Part shown: piece by piece, positions 32,784 through 42,286 of the stretch
Layout of the letters: each line of letters opens with the position of its first letter
How positions within the stretch are numbered: the stretch's first letter is position 1
Origin: GCA-2748575 sp965222725
GTDB lineage: Bacteria; Pseudomonadota; Gammaproteobacteria; Pseudomonadales; Ketobacteraceae
NCBI GenBank assembly: GCA_965222725.1
Contig: OZ244969.1
Coordinates: 5,580,001 to 5,644,000 of the forward strand
DNA length: 64,000 nt
Reading direction: 5' to 3'
The notes under the pieces: model-generated
Database searches by the model: none
Told to the model about the DNA's origin: nothing
The model's input: only the letters and a program-made list of their open reading frames with translations
Position numbers and translations under genes: made by a program

Positions 32784-35225
32784 TTGTTGATTAAACGCTT
32801 TGTCTGGCGCGGCCTGTTTGTCGCGCTCTTATGTATTATTGGGGTTCCACCAGGATTTGCAGCCAGTCAGCATTTGTTAACCCACCAACCGTTAGCATTG
32901 CTGCCGGGGTTTAAAAAGCTGCAACCTGCTGAACACATTTATATATTCCGTGATAGCAGCGAAACCCGGAAGATTGAAGACATCATTCATCTTCCCGATA
33001 GCGCGTTTTCGCTGCAAAGTCAGCAAACACCCAATTACGGTCTGGATAATCAGGGCCACTTCTGGCTCAAGTCCACGCTGCTGTCGCCACAGGAACAGGA
33101 ACTCTTTGTGGAAATGGCGTTCCCCACGCTCCGCGAAGTGAGTTTCTTTGTGGTGGTCAACGGACAGGTGCAGCAGGAACACCACACCGGCTTCCGCTTT
33201 CCTTTTAAACAACGCCCGGTAGATACCAATAACTTTGTCTTTCCCGTGCCTTTGCAGGCCAACCAGCCTGTGGATATTTATTTAAGACTGGCTGCCGATG
33301 GCCCCATGATCGCACCCATCATTTTCTGGGAAGAACAACCACTCACCAAAAATATTCTGCATTCCCATTCCATTATGGCCATGTACCTGGGTCTGGTGAT
33401 TGCCCTTTCTATTTACAATCTGATTCTGTATTTCAATATCCGTGATTCCGCTTACCTCTTCTATACACTGCACCTGGTGTGTATTTGCTGGTTTCAGGCA
33501 TCCATGATGGGTTACACCGCCATGTACCTTTGGCCGGAGAAAAGCTCCTATCTGCTGTATCTGGAACCGCCGATCATTTCCAGTTTATCCATTGCAATCA
33601 TTTTTCAGTTTACGCGCCGGTTTTTACGTATTGAAAAGATATCACAGCCGCTGGATCGCCTGCTGACACTGGGCACCTTCGGCGCGCTGGCGTTTATTGG
33701 CCTGGTGCTGACACTGCCGCTGAAAATGGTGATCGTGACCATGTTTACAGGCTTTGCGGTTTGTGTGCTGGTACTGATCTTTACCGGTATTTTTGCGTTT
33801 CGCAAAGGTATTCGCTCGGCACGGTATTTTCTGTTGGGGTGGGGCATTCTGATTGCCGGCGCCGTGATTCAGAACAAGATGTACCAGAACGGTCTGCCTT
33901 TTAATTTTTTCACCATGCAGGCGGTGCTGTTCGCTTCGGCGGTTGAAGCCATTCTGATGAGCATTGCCCTGGCGGACCGGATAAACCTGATGCGCCAGGA
34001 AAAATCCCGGGCCCATAAAGATGCTCTGGAAAATGCCGAGCAATCCAGCAATCTCAAAGACCAGTTTCTGGCTACCATCAGCCATGAATTACGCACCCCC
34101 ATGAACGGCGTGCTGGGCGCCCTGGAGCTGGTGGATCCCACCGGACTCAAAAGTGAGGACAGGCATGCCATTCAGGTAGCCCGGCTTTCGTCACGGCGCA
34201 TGCTGACGCTGATTAACGGCTTGCTGAACTACACCGAAGCCCAGATGGAAAGCACTCAGGTGAACAAGAGGGCTTTCAGCCTGCCCCACGATGTGAGTGA
34301 TTTACTGGATCACCTGCAGCAATCCTGCGCCAGCCGCCATCTGAAAACCCATGTCAGCTGTCATATTCCCAAAGGCGAAGAGTTTTACGGCGATATCGAA
34401 AAAATTCGTACCGTGCTGCTGCACCTCACGGAAAACGCCCTCAAGTTCACCACTGAAGGCTCCATCTCACTGGAGTTTATGACCTGCAACAGCACCGGCA
34501 ATAGTGCCCAGCGCTGTCAGCTGACCATTATCATCAAGGACACCGGTGCGGGTATCTGCAAGGAGCGGCAGCGGGAAATTTTTGATGCCTTCAGTCAGCT
34601 GGATGCCAGCTATAACCGTCAGCAGGGCGGTCTGGGTATCGGCCTGGCGCTGGTAAAACGCCTGGTGGCCATTATGGGCGGTAACATGGAGCTGGCTTCG
34701 GAAACCGGCAAAGGCACCTGCTTTACCATTCATTTACCCGTGGATCGCTTTGCCCATGAGCAGGAAGATCCCACACCGCAGAATCTGGCCTACATTCACC
34801 AGAATCACGAGCCTTTTGTGCTGATTGCGGAAGACAACGAAGTAAACCAGAAAATTCTGGCCGCCCTGTGCAGCAAGCTGGGTTACCGTTCCATTGTGGC
34901 GGTAAACGGCGAGGCCGCCGTGACCATTGCCAAACAGGTATCCCCTGCCCTGATCTTTATGGATTGCCAGATGCCGATCATGGATGGGTTTGAAGCCACA
35001 CGCAAAATCCGTTTGCTGAATAAAGCCATGCATCAGGTGCCGATCATTGCGGTGACTGCCAATGCTTCCAGCAAGGATCAGCAGCGTTGTTTTGAAGTGG
35101 GCATGAATGATCACATTACCAAACCCATCTCTCTGAACAGCATTCAGAGCTGCCTGCTGCGCTGGTTGCCGGCCCAGCAACATCAGGAAGCGTTACTGGA
35201 ACGGGCCAGAGCCAAGGCCGACTAG
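32784..35225 (+). CDS. 7TM-DISM hybrid histidine kinase with receiver domain
   Basis: The 813-residue protein has a signal peptide (1-27), a periplasmic 7TMR-DISMED2-type domain (about 40-185), seven membrane helices (about 195-400), a coiled coil, HisKA with SHELRTPMNG (H434), an ATPase domain with ENALKFT and GGLGIGLALVKR, and a C-terminal receiver with D727 in FMDCQMP. It starts at TTG 32784, after a GAGGTG site. The same sensor module drives the EAL protein at 5351 and the kinase at 36544. No HPt domain is fused. Confidence 0.93.
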   Translation: MLIKRFVWRGLFVALLCIIGVPPGFAASQHLLTHQPLALLPGFKKLQPAEHIYIFRDSSETRKIEDIIHLPDSAFSLQSQQTPNYGLDNQGHFWLKSTLLSPQEQELFVEMAFPTLREVSFFVVVNGQVQQEHHTGFRFPFKQRPVDTNNFVFPVPLQANQPVDIYLRLAADGPMIAPIIFWEEQPLTKNILHSHSIMAMYLGLVIALSIYNLILYFNIRDSAYLFYTLHLVCICWFQASMMGYTAMYLWPEKSSYLLYLEPPIISSLSIAIIFQFTRRFLRIEKISQPLDRLLTLGTFGALAFIGLVLTLPLKMVIVTMFTGFAVCVLVLIFTGIFAFRKGIRSARYFLLGWGILIAGAVIQNKMYQNGLPFNFFTMQAVLFASAVEAILMSIALADRINLMRQEKSRAHKDALENAEQSSNLKDQFLATISHELRTPMNGVLGALELVDPTGLKSEDRHAIQVARLSSRRMLTLINGLLNYTEAQMESTQVNKRAFSLPHDVSDLLDHLQQSCASRHLKTHVSCHIPKGEEFYGDIEKIRTVLLHLTENALKFTTEGSISLEFMTCNSTGNSAQRCQLTIIIKDTGAGICKERQREIFDAFSQLDASYNRQQGGLGIGLALVKRLVAIMGGNMELASETGKGTCFTIHLPVDRFAHEQEDPTPQNLAYIHQNHEPFVLIAEDNEVNQKILAALCSKLGYRSIVAVNGEAAVTIAKQVSPALIFMDCQMPIMDGFEATRKIRLLNKAMHQVPIIAVTANASSKDQQRCFEVGMNDHITKPISLNSIQSCLLRWLPAQQHQEALLERARAKAD

Positions 35226-35237
35226 GGCCGGTTCACA

Positions 35238-35927
35238 TTATTCAACGGGTTCGTAATAGGGCGTGGGATAGGTGTCGCGGTAAACCAACCCGCGCTTCTG
35301 TTTGCGCTCTTCCCAGGACAGGGTTTCCAGTTCCGGGCGGGGGGGGAATTCGGTTACCCGACCAATACAGAGGTAGGCCACCAGGCGGCGGTCTTCGGGA
35401 ACATTGAGAATATCACTCACCTTTTGCGGGTCCAGAATGCTGACCCAGCCCACACCAATATTCATGGCCCGGGCCATCAGCCACATGTTCTGAACCGCAC
35501 ACACCACACTGTACAGCCCCATCTCCTGCATGGAGGTTTGCCCCAGTACGGGCCCCTTCGCCGGATTATAGAAAACCGCCAGATTTACCGGGGCTTCGGT
35601 AATGCCTTCCAGTTTCAGGCGTTGATATTCCTGCTGTTTGCGGTTGCTGAAGTGATGGGCGGCTTTTTCATTTTCCACGGCAAACACGGATTGCACATCC
35701 CGCTTAACAGCGGCATCACGGATAATCATGAATTCCCAGGGCTGGGAAAAACCCACAGACGGGCTGTAAAGTGCGGCTTCCAGTATCTGGTCCAGCTCGG
35801 TATCAGTGACGGGGTCCGGCAGGAAGCGGTTACCCCGCACATCCCGGCGATGCCTGAGGATCTCTTTCAGCAGAGAGGCGTCGGATACTGAAAAGCGTTT
35901 GTCGTTATACGGCGAGGATTGGCTCAT
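35238..35927 (-). CDS. bluB: 5,6-dimethylbenzimidazole synthase BluB
   Basis: The 229-residue protein is a nitroreductase-fold FMN enzyme with BluB hallmarks: RRDVRGNRFLPDPV (the FMN phosphate site), LYSPSVGFSQPWEF and SVVCAVQNMWLMARAMNIGVGWVSILDP. BluB fragments FMN with oxygen to make the lower ligand of vitamin B12. No cobalamin genes are nearby, so it is a stand-alone copy that may serve corrinoid remodelling. An in-frame GTG-type extension to 35957 would add ten residues; ATG 35927 fits the family. It is convergent with the 7TM-DISM kinase gene. Confidence 0.9.
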   Translation of the reverse strand: MSQSSPYNDKRFSVSDASLLKEILRHRRDVRGNRFLPDPVTDTELDQILEAALYSPSVGFSQPWEFMIIRDAAVKRDVQSVFAVENEKAAHHFSNRKQQEYQRLKLEGITEAPVNLAVFYNPAKGPVLGQTSMQEMGLYSVVCAVQNMWLMARAMNIGVGWVSILDPQKVSDILNVPEDRRLVAYLCIGRVTEFPPRPELETLSWEERKQKRGLVYRDTYPTPYYEPVE

Positions 35928-35989
35928 GGGGGCGCATTCTACCCTAATCGAGCACAAAATATGAACCGGCTTTCCTCGCTCAACCTTTC

Positions 35990-36370
35990 TCAGTTCATTG
36001 CGAGATCGCGCATTTGCTTGTATTGCCGTGGGGAACGGCCTGTCCAGCGCTTGAAAGCGTTACAGAACGCCGAGGTGTCACAGTAGCCCAGTTGCAGGGC
36101 GATATCAGTGACACTGCTGTCGTTGCTCACCAGGTACTGGAGTGCAATTTCCAGACGCAGGCGGCTCACTTCTTTCTGGTAGTTGGTGCCCCGGCGGCTC
36201 AGGCGCCGGCTGAGGGCCCGGGCATTCATGCCCAGTTTCTCTGCCACCGCTTCCAGCGATGGCATGTTACTGACATTCTCCTTGAGCAACCCTCTTACTC
36301 GCCGGATCAGCGCATCGTCCTGATGGGCTGATTCAAAATCGACCACAATACTGTCGCTGACCAGTGTCAC
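35990..36370 (-). CDS. AraC-type DNA-binding protein without sensor domain
   Basis: The 126-residue protein is little more than an AraC double helix-turn-helix. The first recognition segment is LGMNARALSRRLSRRG and the second is IALQLGYCDTSAFCNAFKRWTGRSP. It starts at GTG 36370 with a strong GGGGGGAAG site just upstream. With no ligand domain it may act constitutively, like MarA or SoxS, or respond to the kinase gene 173 bases upstream on the same strand. Confidence 0.87.
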   Translation of the reverse strand: MTLVSDSIVVDFESAHQDDALIRRVRGLLKENVSNMPSLEAVAEKLGMNARALSRRLSRRGTNYQKEVSRLRLEIALQYLVSNDSSVTDIALQLGYCDTSAFCNAFKRWTGRSPRQYKQMRDLAMN

Positions 36371-36467
36371 CGGAACTTCCCCCCAAAATAAAATTCAAGT
36401 CATTCATCTAGAATTTGATAACGGTGTCTAATTTACTCATCCGCAAGAAACACAGATAGGAGATTCC

Positions 36468-36492
36468 GGCCAGTTCTGCCCGGTAACTGGCC
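36468..36492. repeat. Perfect 8-bp inverted repeat between kinase and AraC-type gene
   Basis: GGCCAGTT (36468-36475) and AACTGGCC (36485-36492) form a stem with a 9-base loop. It lies after the kinase stop (36544) on the minus strand and has no T-run. It could be a terminator remnant or an operator for the AraC-type gene. Confidence 0.35.
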
Positions 36493-36543
36493 TGATGTGC
36501 CGAATTATTAAAAATCAGCGGATTACTGATGATTCTTGTTTGA

Positions 36544-39393
36544 TCAGTGCGGGCGCTGCTCGGTCAGAACGGACAGCAGCGTGGCTTTGAGAAGGGGCTT
36601 GTCGATAGGCTTGCAAATCACCTGATCCATGCCGGCTTCACGGCAATCGCGAAGCTGTTGTTCGTCGCTGTGGCCGGTAAGGCCGATCACCGGCAGATGC
36701 TGCAGCGCACTGTTGCGGCGTATTTCCCGGGTGGCTTCCAGGCCATCCATTTCCGGCATTTCCACATCCATCAGGATTACCTGAATCTGTTGGGATTGTG
36801 GAGCCTTCAGCGTATGTGATTGCAAGACCTCCAGCGCTTGCTGGCCGGTGGTGACCGATACCACAGACATACCCCAGCCCTTCAGGTAACGATTCACCAC
36901 CAGCTGATTGACGGGGTTGTCTTCCGCCATCAGCACGGTCACCTCATTCAGGCTGGCTACGGCTGCGCCACCATCGCCGGAAACCTGTTGCTGATTCGTT
37001 ATGATCTGTTCGCATTCAGCTTGTGCTTTAACACACTCCGGCAAATCAATAATAAAATCGGTGCCCTTATCGCCGGTTTCAAAACAGATGTCACCGCCAT
37101 GGGCCGCCACAATCTTGCGTACAATGGCCATCCCCAGACCGGTGCCTTCCGCTTTGCCCTGGGTAACAAATGGTTCGAATAGCGTATCGCGGATACTTTC
37201 CGGTATGCCCGGGCCGTTATCCGACACCCGTATCTGCAGGCCGTTGTCCACTGCCAGCAACCGCAATGTCACAAAAGGATTGGTTGTGCCCTGCGCAAGC
37301 ATGGCATCCCGGGCATTAGTGACCAGGTTATAAATAACCCGGCGTATACGATCAGCATCGATATCAATGCAACCCTCAATCCGGCAGCTGTGGTCATAAC
37401 CCACCCCCGCGGAACCCAGCATGGGGGAAAGACTGTTGTTCATGTCATCCAGAAATTCCCGGGCGCTCATTACCTTGCGACGCAGCACCATTTCGCCCCG
37501 GCTGAATTCCAGCACCTCCTGAGCCATGGCCTGCATCCGCAGGGTTTCGGAAACGATAGAGGTAAGGTACCGGGAGCGCTCTTGTTCGCTGTTGGACGGC
37601 TCACCCGCCAGTTCCGCACACCCCTTGATGGCACCGATAGGATTCTTGAGGTCATGTACGATGGCAGCGGCCATGGCACCGATGGCAGACAGCCGGTCCT
37701 TTTCTTCCAGTTCAATACTTTCCAAAGTGAGCGACAGGGAATGAATAACGCTGGCGATCAGGTTGGATTCCATCAGCAAATCGGTACGGTTGCCCTGAAA
37801 ACGATTCACCCTCAGGTAGCCGTAGCGCTTCTTTTCCGAGTGAATGGGAATAAAAAGTTCATGCTGCATCAGCGTGGAATCCCTGTGATCCCGTAACACC
37901 GCCAGCTCGGTATTGTTCATGGCCATGGGGCGCGGGTCGTCTACTTCCCGGCCATCACGCCACAGAGGGTAAGGCAGCAGACCGGCACCATCCTGCTGGG
38001 GTAACAGATACACAACATCACGCAATTCAATATTCTGGGACAGCTGCTCCAGGTAGCGAGTGGCCACCTTCACCGCGGCAATCCGGTCGGCACTGGCAGA
38101 CAGCGCCTTGGTGGCGCCCAGCAGTTTGGCAATGCTTTCCTTCTCGTGATTGATGCGATCTCCAAACGCCAACGACAGTAACATCAGCTCCAGTGCCGAA
38201 CCGATTTCCAGGGCATATTTGGTAACAGGATTGGTCTGACCCACACCGGTAATTTCCAGCAAATAAAGCACGGCAAAGATCATGTAGGTAAACCAGGCAA
38301 TGGTAAAGATACGCGCCGCCCGCAAACCTTTAAGCCAGTATTTCAGCCCCACATAAAAACCGTAGGCGATAGTTACAAACGCAAAAATATGCACCGTTTT
38401 CAGCACGTAAAAATACGGCAGGAAAAAGCTGCAAACAAAAAGTGCCGAGAAGATAAACAGAATGGCCCGGCCGGACCAGATATCGAAGGGGCTGCCCTGC
38501 CCTTCGAGCTTTAAAAATTCCCGCACAAAACTGACAGCTGCCAATGGCATTAAGCAGGAAAACAGCAGAATCAGCTGATTGTTCAGTGTAGTGGACTCAG
38601 GCCACAGAAACTGAAAGCCGAACCCCCGCAACGAGAACTGCAGAAACGCGGTGCAGGCGACGTAGGTAATGTAAATCAGATAGGCCCTGTCTCTGACTAC
38701 CAGATACACCAGCAGGTTGTAGAAGAACATGATACCCATGATCCCGAAATACATGCCCACCCAGATAAAGGTGGCCTTTTCCTGACGGTCAAATTCAGTG
38801 CGGGTTACCAGATCCAGGGGGACTTCCAAAGGCCCTTCTGATGCTGCTCGCAGGTAAACCTCCAGCGTATCCACGGGCCATTGGTGCAGTGGAAACAGCA
38901 GAATCCGTTCATCTACCGGGCGCTCAGCGTAGGGCACGGTGTCGCCGGCCTGATAATGCTGCAGCAAGCGGCCATCGCTGGTGAGATAGGCATCCACCAG
39001 GTCCAGATTGGCATAATTAAGACGCAGGTAAAAAGCCTCTCCCGGCTCCTGCAGATCGGTGACACGAATTCTGAACCAGTAGGCGTCCGAGGTTTGCCCG
39101 AAATTGGTGCGATCGGAGCGATTCTGTTGCCAGTCATCCGGCGCCAAGGCCATGATCTGCGCCAGTGTCATCCCGGGAGCCGCCTGACGAATATCAACCC
39201 GGGACGCCAGATCAACAGCACCGCTAGCTGCCAGGCCGGATGCACTGACCGACGCCGCACCGCCAGCCTGTGCAAGCGCTAACCCAGGCCAGTGGGCGCA
39301 AAGCAGCATCAGGAGCAGCAAGATGCGCAATAACGGGCGCAGCCGCACCCCGCTCTGCGGCGCTATGTCAATTTGATTAAGCCTGTAATACAT
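36544..39393 (-). CDS. 7TM-DISM hybrid histidine kinase with GAF-like and receiver domains
   Basis: The 949-residue protein has a signal peptide (about 1-43), a 7TMR-DISMED2-type domain (about 65-200), seven membrane helices (about 210-410), a GAF-like region (about 430-550), a histidine-kinase dimerisation helix with VHDLKNPIGA (about H580), an ATPase domain with NLVTNARDAM and GTGLGMAIVRK, and a receiver with the phospho-aspartate in LMDVEMP (about D876). The HDLKNP form of the H-box differs from the other hybrid kinases here and resembles NtrB/AtoS-type kinases. ATG 39393 was preferred over TTG 39396. Confidence 0.92.
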   Translation of the reverse strand: MYYRLNQIDIAPQSGVRLRPLLRILLLLMLLCAHWPGLALAQAGGAASVSASGLAASGAVDLASRVDIRQAAPGMTLAQIMALAPDDWQQNRSDRTNFGQTSDAYWFRIRVTDLQEPGEAFYLRLNYANLDLVDAYLTSDGRLLQHYQAGDTVPYAERPVDERILLFPLHQWPVDTLEVYLRAASEGPLEVPLDLVTRTEFDRQEKATFIWVGMYFGIMGIMFFYNLLVYLVVRDRAYLIYITYVACTAFLQFSLRGFGFQFLWPESTTLNNQLILLFSCLMPLAAVSFVREFLKLEGQGSPFDIWSGRAILFIFSALFVCSFFLPYFYVLKTVHIFAFVTIAYGFYVGLKYWLKGLRAARIFTIAWFTYMIFAVLYLLEITGVGQTNPVTKYALEIGSALELMLLSLAFGDRINHEKESIAKLLGATKALSASADRIAAVKVATRYLEQLSQNIELRDVVYLLPQQDGAGLLPYPLWRDGREVDDPRPMAMNNTELAVLRDHRDSTLMQHELFIPIHSEKKRYGYLRVNRFQGNRTDLLMESNLIASVIHSLSLTLESIELEEKDRLSAIGAMAAAIVHDLKNPIGAIKGCAELAGEPSNSEQERSRYLTSIVSETLRMQAMAQEVLEFSRGEMVLRRKVMSAREFLDDMNNSLSPMLGSAGVGYDHSCRIEGCIDIDADRIRRVIYNLVTNARDAMLAQGTTNPFVTLRLLAVDNGLQIRVSDNGPGIPESIRDTLFEPFVTQGKAEGTGLGMAIVRKIVAAHGGDICFETGDKGTDFIIDLPECVKAQAECEQIITNQQQVSGDGGAAVASLNEVTVLMAEDNPVNQLVVNRYLKGWGMSVVSVTTGQQALEVLQSHTLKAPQSQQIQVILMDVEMPEMDGLEATREIRRNSALQHLPVIGLTGHSDEQQLRDCREAGMDQVICKPIDKPLLKATLLSVLTEQRPH

Positions 39394-39396
39394 CAA

Positions 39397-39744
39397 TGTG
39401 GGTCCACTGCCCCGGATCCGGAATTTATTCGGTAGATATTCAGTATAGGACTAAAGTTGGCTGGATATAAAATAGCCCTATCCAGCCAAGGGTAAAGGCC
39501 TGAAGCCGGCATGCAGCGTACCGCAACGCCATTAAATGCAGTGGCTTTACTGTCCATGACAGGAAATTAGCTTTGTCTTGGTGTACACAAGCTTGCACTT
39601 CGCGTTTTTCTGCTAGACTTCTTCAGGTGAAGCGCCCAATCGACCAGCCCCAATAGTTAGTGCGTCGATCACACTGATTCCGCCCCGGAACGAGGCGTAC
39701 AGACAAGCAGCATTGTGAGCATCAGAACTAAGGAACCAATAACA
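39397..39744. other. Intergenic region between divergent genes, no supported gene
   Basis: The 348 bases between the 7TM-DISM kinase start and the lipoprotein gene carry the promoters of both. No credible frame, hairpin terminator or repeat was recognised. An A/T-rich patch near 39430-39480 is the likely kinase promoter area. Confidence 0.45.
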
Positions 39745-40878
39745 ATGTCCCATATTAAGAAACTGGCCTTTATTCCCGCATTAATAGGAGCAACTGTTCT
39801 CACCAACGGATGTGGTGGCGACAGCCATAGCTACTCAGTGATCCCGGTGATTTCCGGGACTGTTGTTAAAGGAGTCCTTCGAAATGCTGACTGTATAGCT
39901 ACGGATACCGCGGGTAACGAATTGTATAGCAGCGTAGGCGAAACATCAGCCTGCACAAACAGCAGAGGACGGTACAGCTTTCAACTGCTCAGCAACCCCA
40001 CCACACCAGTCGTTGTCACTATACAGGCACGCACCGGCACCCAGATGTTATGTGACTATCCATCGGGCTGCGGCAACGGTGTCGATTTTAATAACCCGTT
40101 GGACCTGGCTAGCGACTTCTCGCTCAGAGCTGTGGTGCCGAGCATTTCTACCACTGCAAGAACACAGCAAGTGAACGTATCGCCCTGGACCGAAATCGCA
40201 ACGGCAAGAGCCGTTAGCACTGCAACTACTTTGTCCTCCCTTACCACTACACAGGTACAAAGTGCGTACACTGAAGTGGCTTCCGTTCTGAATAACGTAC
40301 TAAGCCTGGAAGGAAATGCAAACGATGCATTCGATGGAAATTTCTTTTCAATTGACTTGGTTGACCTCGCAAACCCGGATCAGGATACCGATATTGATAG
40401 TGGCGAGGAAAGAAAAGCAACCTTACTGTCACTTGCAAGTGCCTCTCTTTTCAATCTGGTAGATACAGCCGGAACCACTAACACAAATATCACGAGTGTT
40501 GTGCAGAATTTAGCGACATCTTTCCAGAGCGATGGCAAATTCAACGTGAACGATACTGCTGCAAATATTGATCTTACCGATACAGTCAACCTTGCCAGTA
40601 TCGTTAGCGGTATTAGCAATGTCGCTCAGAACATTCAAAGTCGGTTAAGTACCACCGCAACGACTTCGTTACAGAGCTTACTTAACGTGGACGATTTGTC
40701 TACTGAGCTGGCAAACATTGAAAATGAAGCAATCAATCTGGCGGCTGAAAAGGAAGCAGTAGTCGATGCTGACAATGACCCCACAGAACCCCAGCCCATC
40801 GATACAGATGGCGATGATGACGACGATGACGATGATGGCTCCGGCTCAAGTGGCAGCGGCGGTACAGGCGGACCCTAG
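39745..40878 (+). CDS. Probable lipoprotein with acidic Asp-rich tail, unknown function
   Basis: The 377-residue protein has a hydrophobic signal ending LTNGCGG near residue 23, a tolerable but imperfect lipobox. About 80 residues then look like a carboxypeptidase-regulatory/CNA-B-type beta sandwich (VVKGVLRNADCIATDTAGNELY, with four cysteines in pairs that may form disulfides). A long Ser/Thr/Asn-rich alpha-helical middle follows. The last 35 residues contain a run of Asp residues and a Gly/Ser-rich end. ATG 39745 has an AAGGAA site. I do not recognise the family. It is followed by a strong terminator. Confidence 0.75.
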   Translation: MSHIKKLAFIPALIGATVLTNGCGGDSHSYSVIPVISGTVVKGVLRNADCIATDTAGNELYSSVGETSACTNSRGRYSFQLLSNPTTPVVVTIQARTGTQMLCDYPSGCGNGVDFNNPLDLASDFSLRAVVPSISTTARTQQVNVSPWTEIATARAVSTATTLSSLTTTQVQSAYTEVASVLNNVLSLEGNANDAFDGNFFSIDLVDLANPDQDTDIDSGEERKATLLSLASASLFNLVDTAGTTNTNITSVVQNLATSFQSDGKFNVNDTAANIDLTDTVNLASIVSGISNVAQNIQSRLSTTATTSLQSLLNVDDLSTELANIENEAINLAAEKEAVVDADNDPTEPQPIDTDGDDDDDDDDGSGSSGSGGTGGP

Positions 40879-40907
40879 CACTCCTCTGACCTGAAATGAG
40901 TCCAGTA

Positions 40908-40940
40908 AAAAAGCCCGGCCCAATGGTCGGGCTTTTTGTT
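40908..40940 (+). terminator. Intrinsic terminator after the acidic lipoprotein gene
   Basis: AAAAAGCCCGGCC (40908-40920) pairs with GGTCGGGCTTTTT (40925-40937) around CAAT, with one G-T pair, and is followed by a T-rich run. Confidence 0.9.
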
Positions 40941-41145
40941 TAATTGTAAATTACGGGGCGCTCATACAGCCCGATAACCTTCCATCACGTCCATAAGAAT
41001 AAGCCATTCGCAGATTCAAACTTCACGGAATAAGCCTGACTGTTAATTCTGACCTGGGTCAACAGATGAGCAAGTTCAACATCACCGGCTGACTCCATGG
41101 CGTAAACTGAATATTTTATCGCCAAATGAGAGAGAGACAGTCCCC

Positions 41146-42123
41146 ATGGCCGATTCGCAACAACCGCCAGAGTCCCAAGCCGGCGACAACGCCATTACTC
41201 CTGAAACCATTGTACCGATTCAGAAACCCTCTGTAGGGGCTCAGCTACACGCCCTGGCTGAGAGGCGCCACGACCCCGAACGCATCGCCGAATCCTTTCG
41301 TACCGGAGCCTACCCCTACAAAACCAAAATCAGCCGCAAAACCTATGAACGCCATAAGCAGGAACTGCAGATTGAACTGCTGAAGGCACAAAAGTGGATT
41401 AAAGAGACCGGCCAAAAGGTAGTAGTGCTGTTTGAAGGCCGGGACGCGGCCGGTAAAGGCGGTACCATCAAGCGTTTTATGGAGCACCTGAACCCACGGG
41501 GTGCACGGGTGGTGGCCCTGGAAAAGCCCAACGAAGAAGAACAAGGCCAGTGGTACTTTCAGCGCTATATCAAACACCTGCCCACCGGCGGCGAAATCGT
41601 GATGTTTGACCGCTCCTGGTACAACCGGGCTGGCGTGGAACGGGTGATGGGCTTTTGTGAGCCCAACGAATACCTGGAATTTATGCGTCAGACACCGGAA
41701 CTGGAACGCATGCTGGTGCGCAGCGGCATCCGCCTGTTCAAATACTGGTTTTCAGTGAGCGAACAAGAACAGACCGCCCGCTTTAAAAAGCGTGAGACTG
41801 ACCCGCTCAAGCAGTGGAAGCTAAGTCCCATCGACAAACTGGCACAGGAAAAATGGGCCGACTATACCGAAGCCAAGGAAGCCATGTTCTTTTATACCGA
41901 TACCGCGGACGCTCCCTGGGTGGTAGTGAAATCCGATGACAAGAAACGGGCACGCCTGAATTGTTTGCAGCATTTTCTGAGCAGGCTGCCTTACCCGGGA
42001 AAAGACAAGCATGTGGTGCGCGGGCCGGACCCCCTGCTGGTGGGCAGTGCTTCCTGTGTGATTGAAGAGGATAGCCATATTCTGGGCAAGAGCCTGCACC
42101 CGGAGGCAAAACGCTCGTCATAG
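41146..42123 (+). CDS. ppk2: Polyphosphate kinase 2
   Basis: The 325-residue protein has PPK2 hallmarks: the P-loop GRDAAGKGGTI (about 98-108), EKPNEEEQGQWYFQRY, and the DRSWYNRAGVERVMGFC lid segment. It is a single-domain PPK2 and uses polyphosphate to phosphorylate nucleoside diphosphates or monophosphates. The first 45 residues are a Pro/Gln-rich extension before the domain. An AGAGAGAGA site precedes the ATG. It is alone in its unit, ending before a bidirectional terminator. Confidence 0.94.
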   Translation: MADSQQPPESQAGDNAITPETIVPIQKPSVGAQLHALAERRHDPERIAESFRTGAYPYKTKISRKTYERHKQELQIELLKAQKWIKETGQKVVVLFEGRDAAGKGGTIKRFMEHLNPRGARVVALEKPNEEEQGQWYFQRYIKHLPTGGEIVMFDRSWYNRAGVERVMGFCEPNEYLEFMRQTPELERMLVRSGIRLFKYWFSVSEQEQTARFKKRETDPLKQWKLSPIDKLAQEKWADYTEAKEAMFFYTDTADAPWVVVKSDDKKRARLNCLQHFLSRLPYPGKDKHVVRGPDPLLVGSASCVIEEDSHILGKSLHPEAKRSS

Positions 42124-42236
42124 ATACATAACCTGCAAGTACCCAGCGAGCAGTGTCTTGTGGTTGCCGGGCACTTGCTTCAACCTGGAATTTGGTTGCA
42201 ATGCCAATCGGCTGGTGAGCACGCACACAAAAAAAA

Positions 42237-42261
42237 CCCGGCTCAATGAGCCGGGCTTTTT
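42237..42261. terminator. Bidirectional terminator between ppk2 and fadA
   Basis: CCCGGCTC (42237-42244) and GAGCCGGG (42248-42255) form a stem with a three-base loop. A T-run follows on the plus strand and an A-run precedes it, so it can stop both ppk2 and the convergent fadBA operon. Confidence 0.88.
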
Positions 42262-42286
42262 CATGAGGTCTGCGGTTATTTAACGT

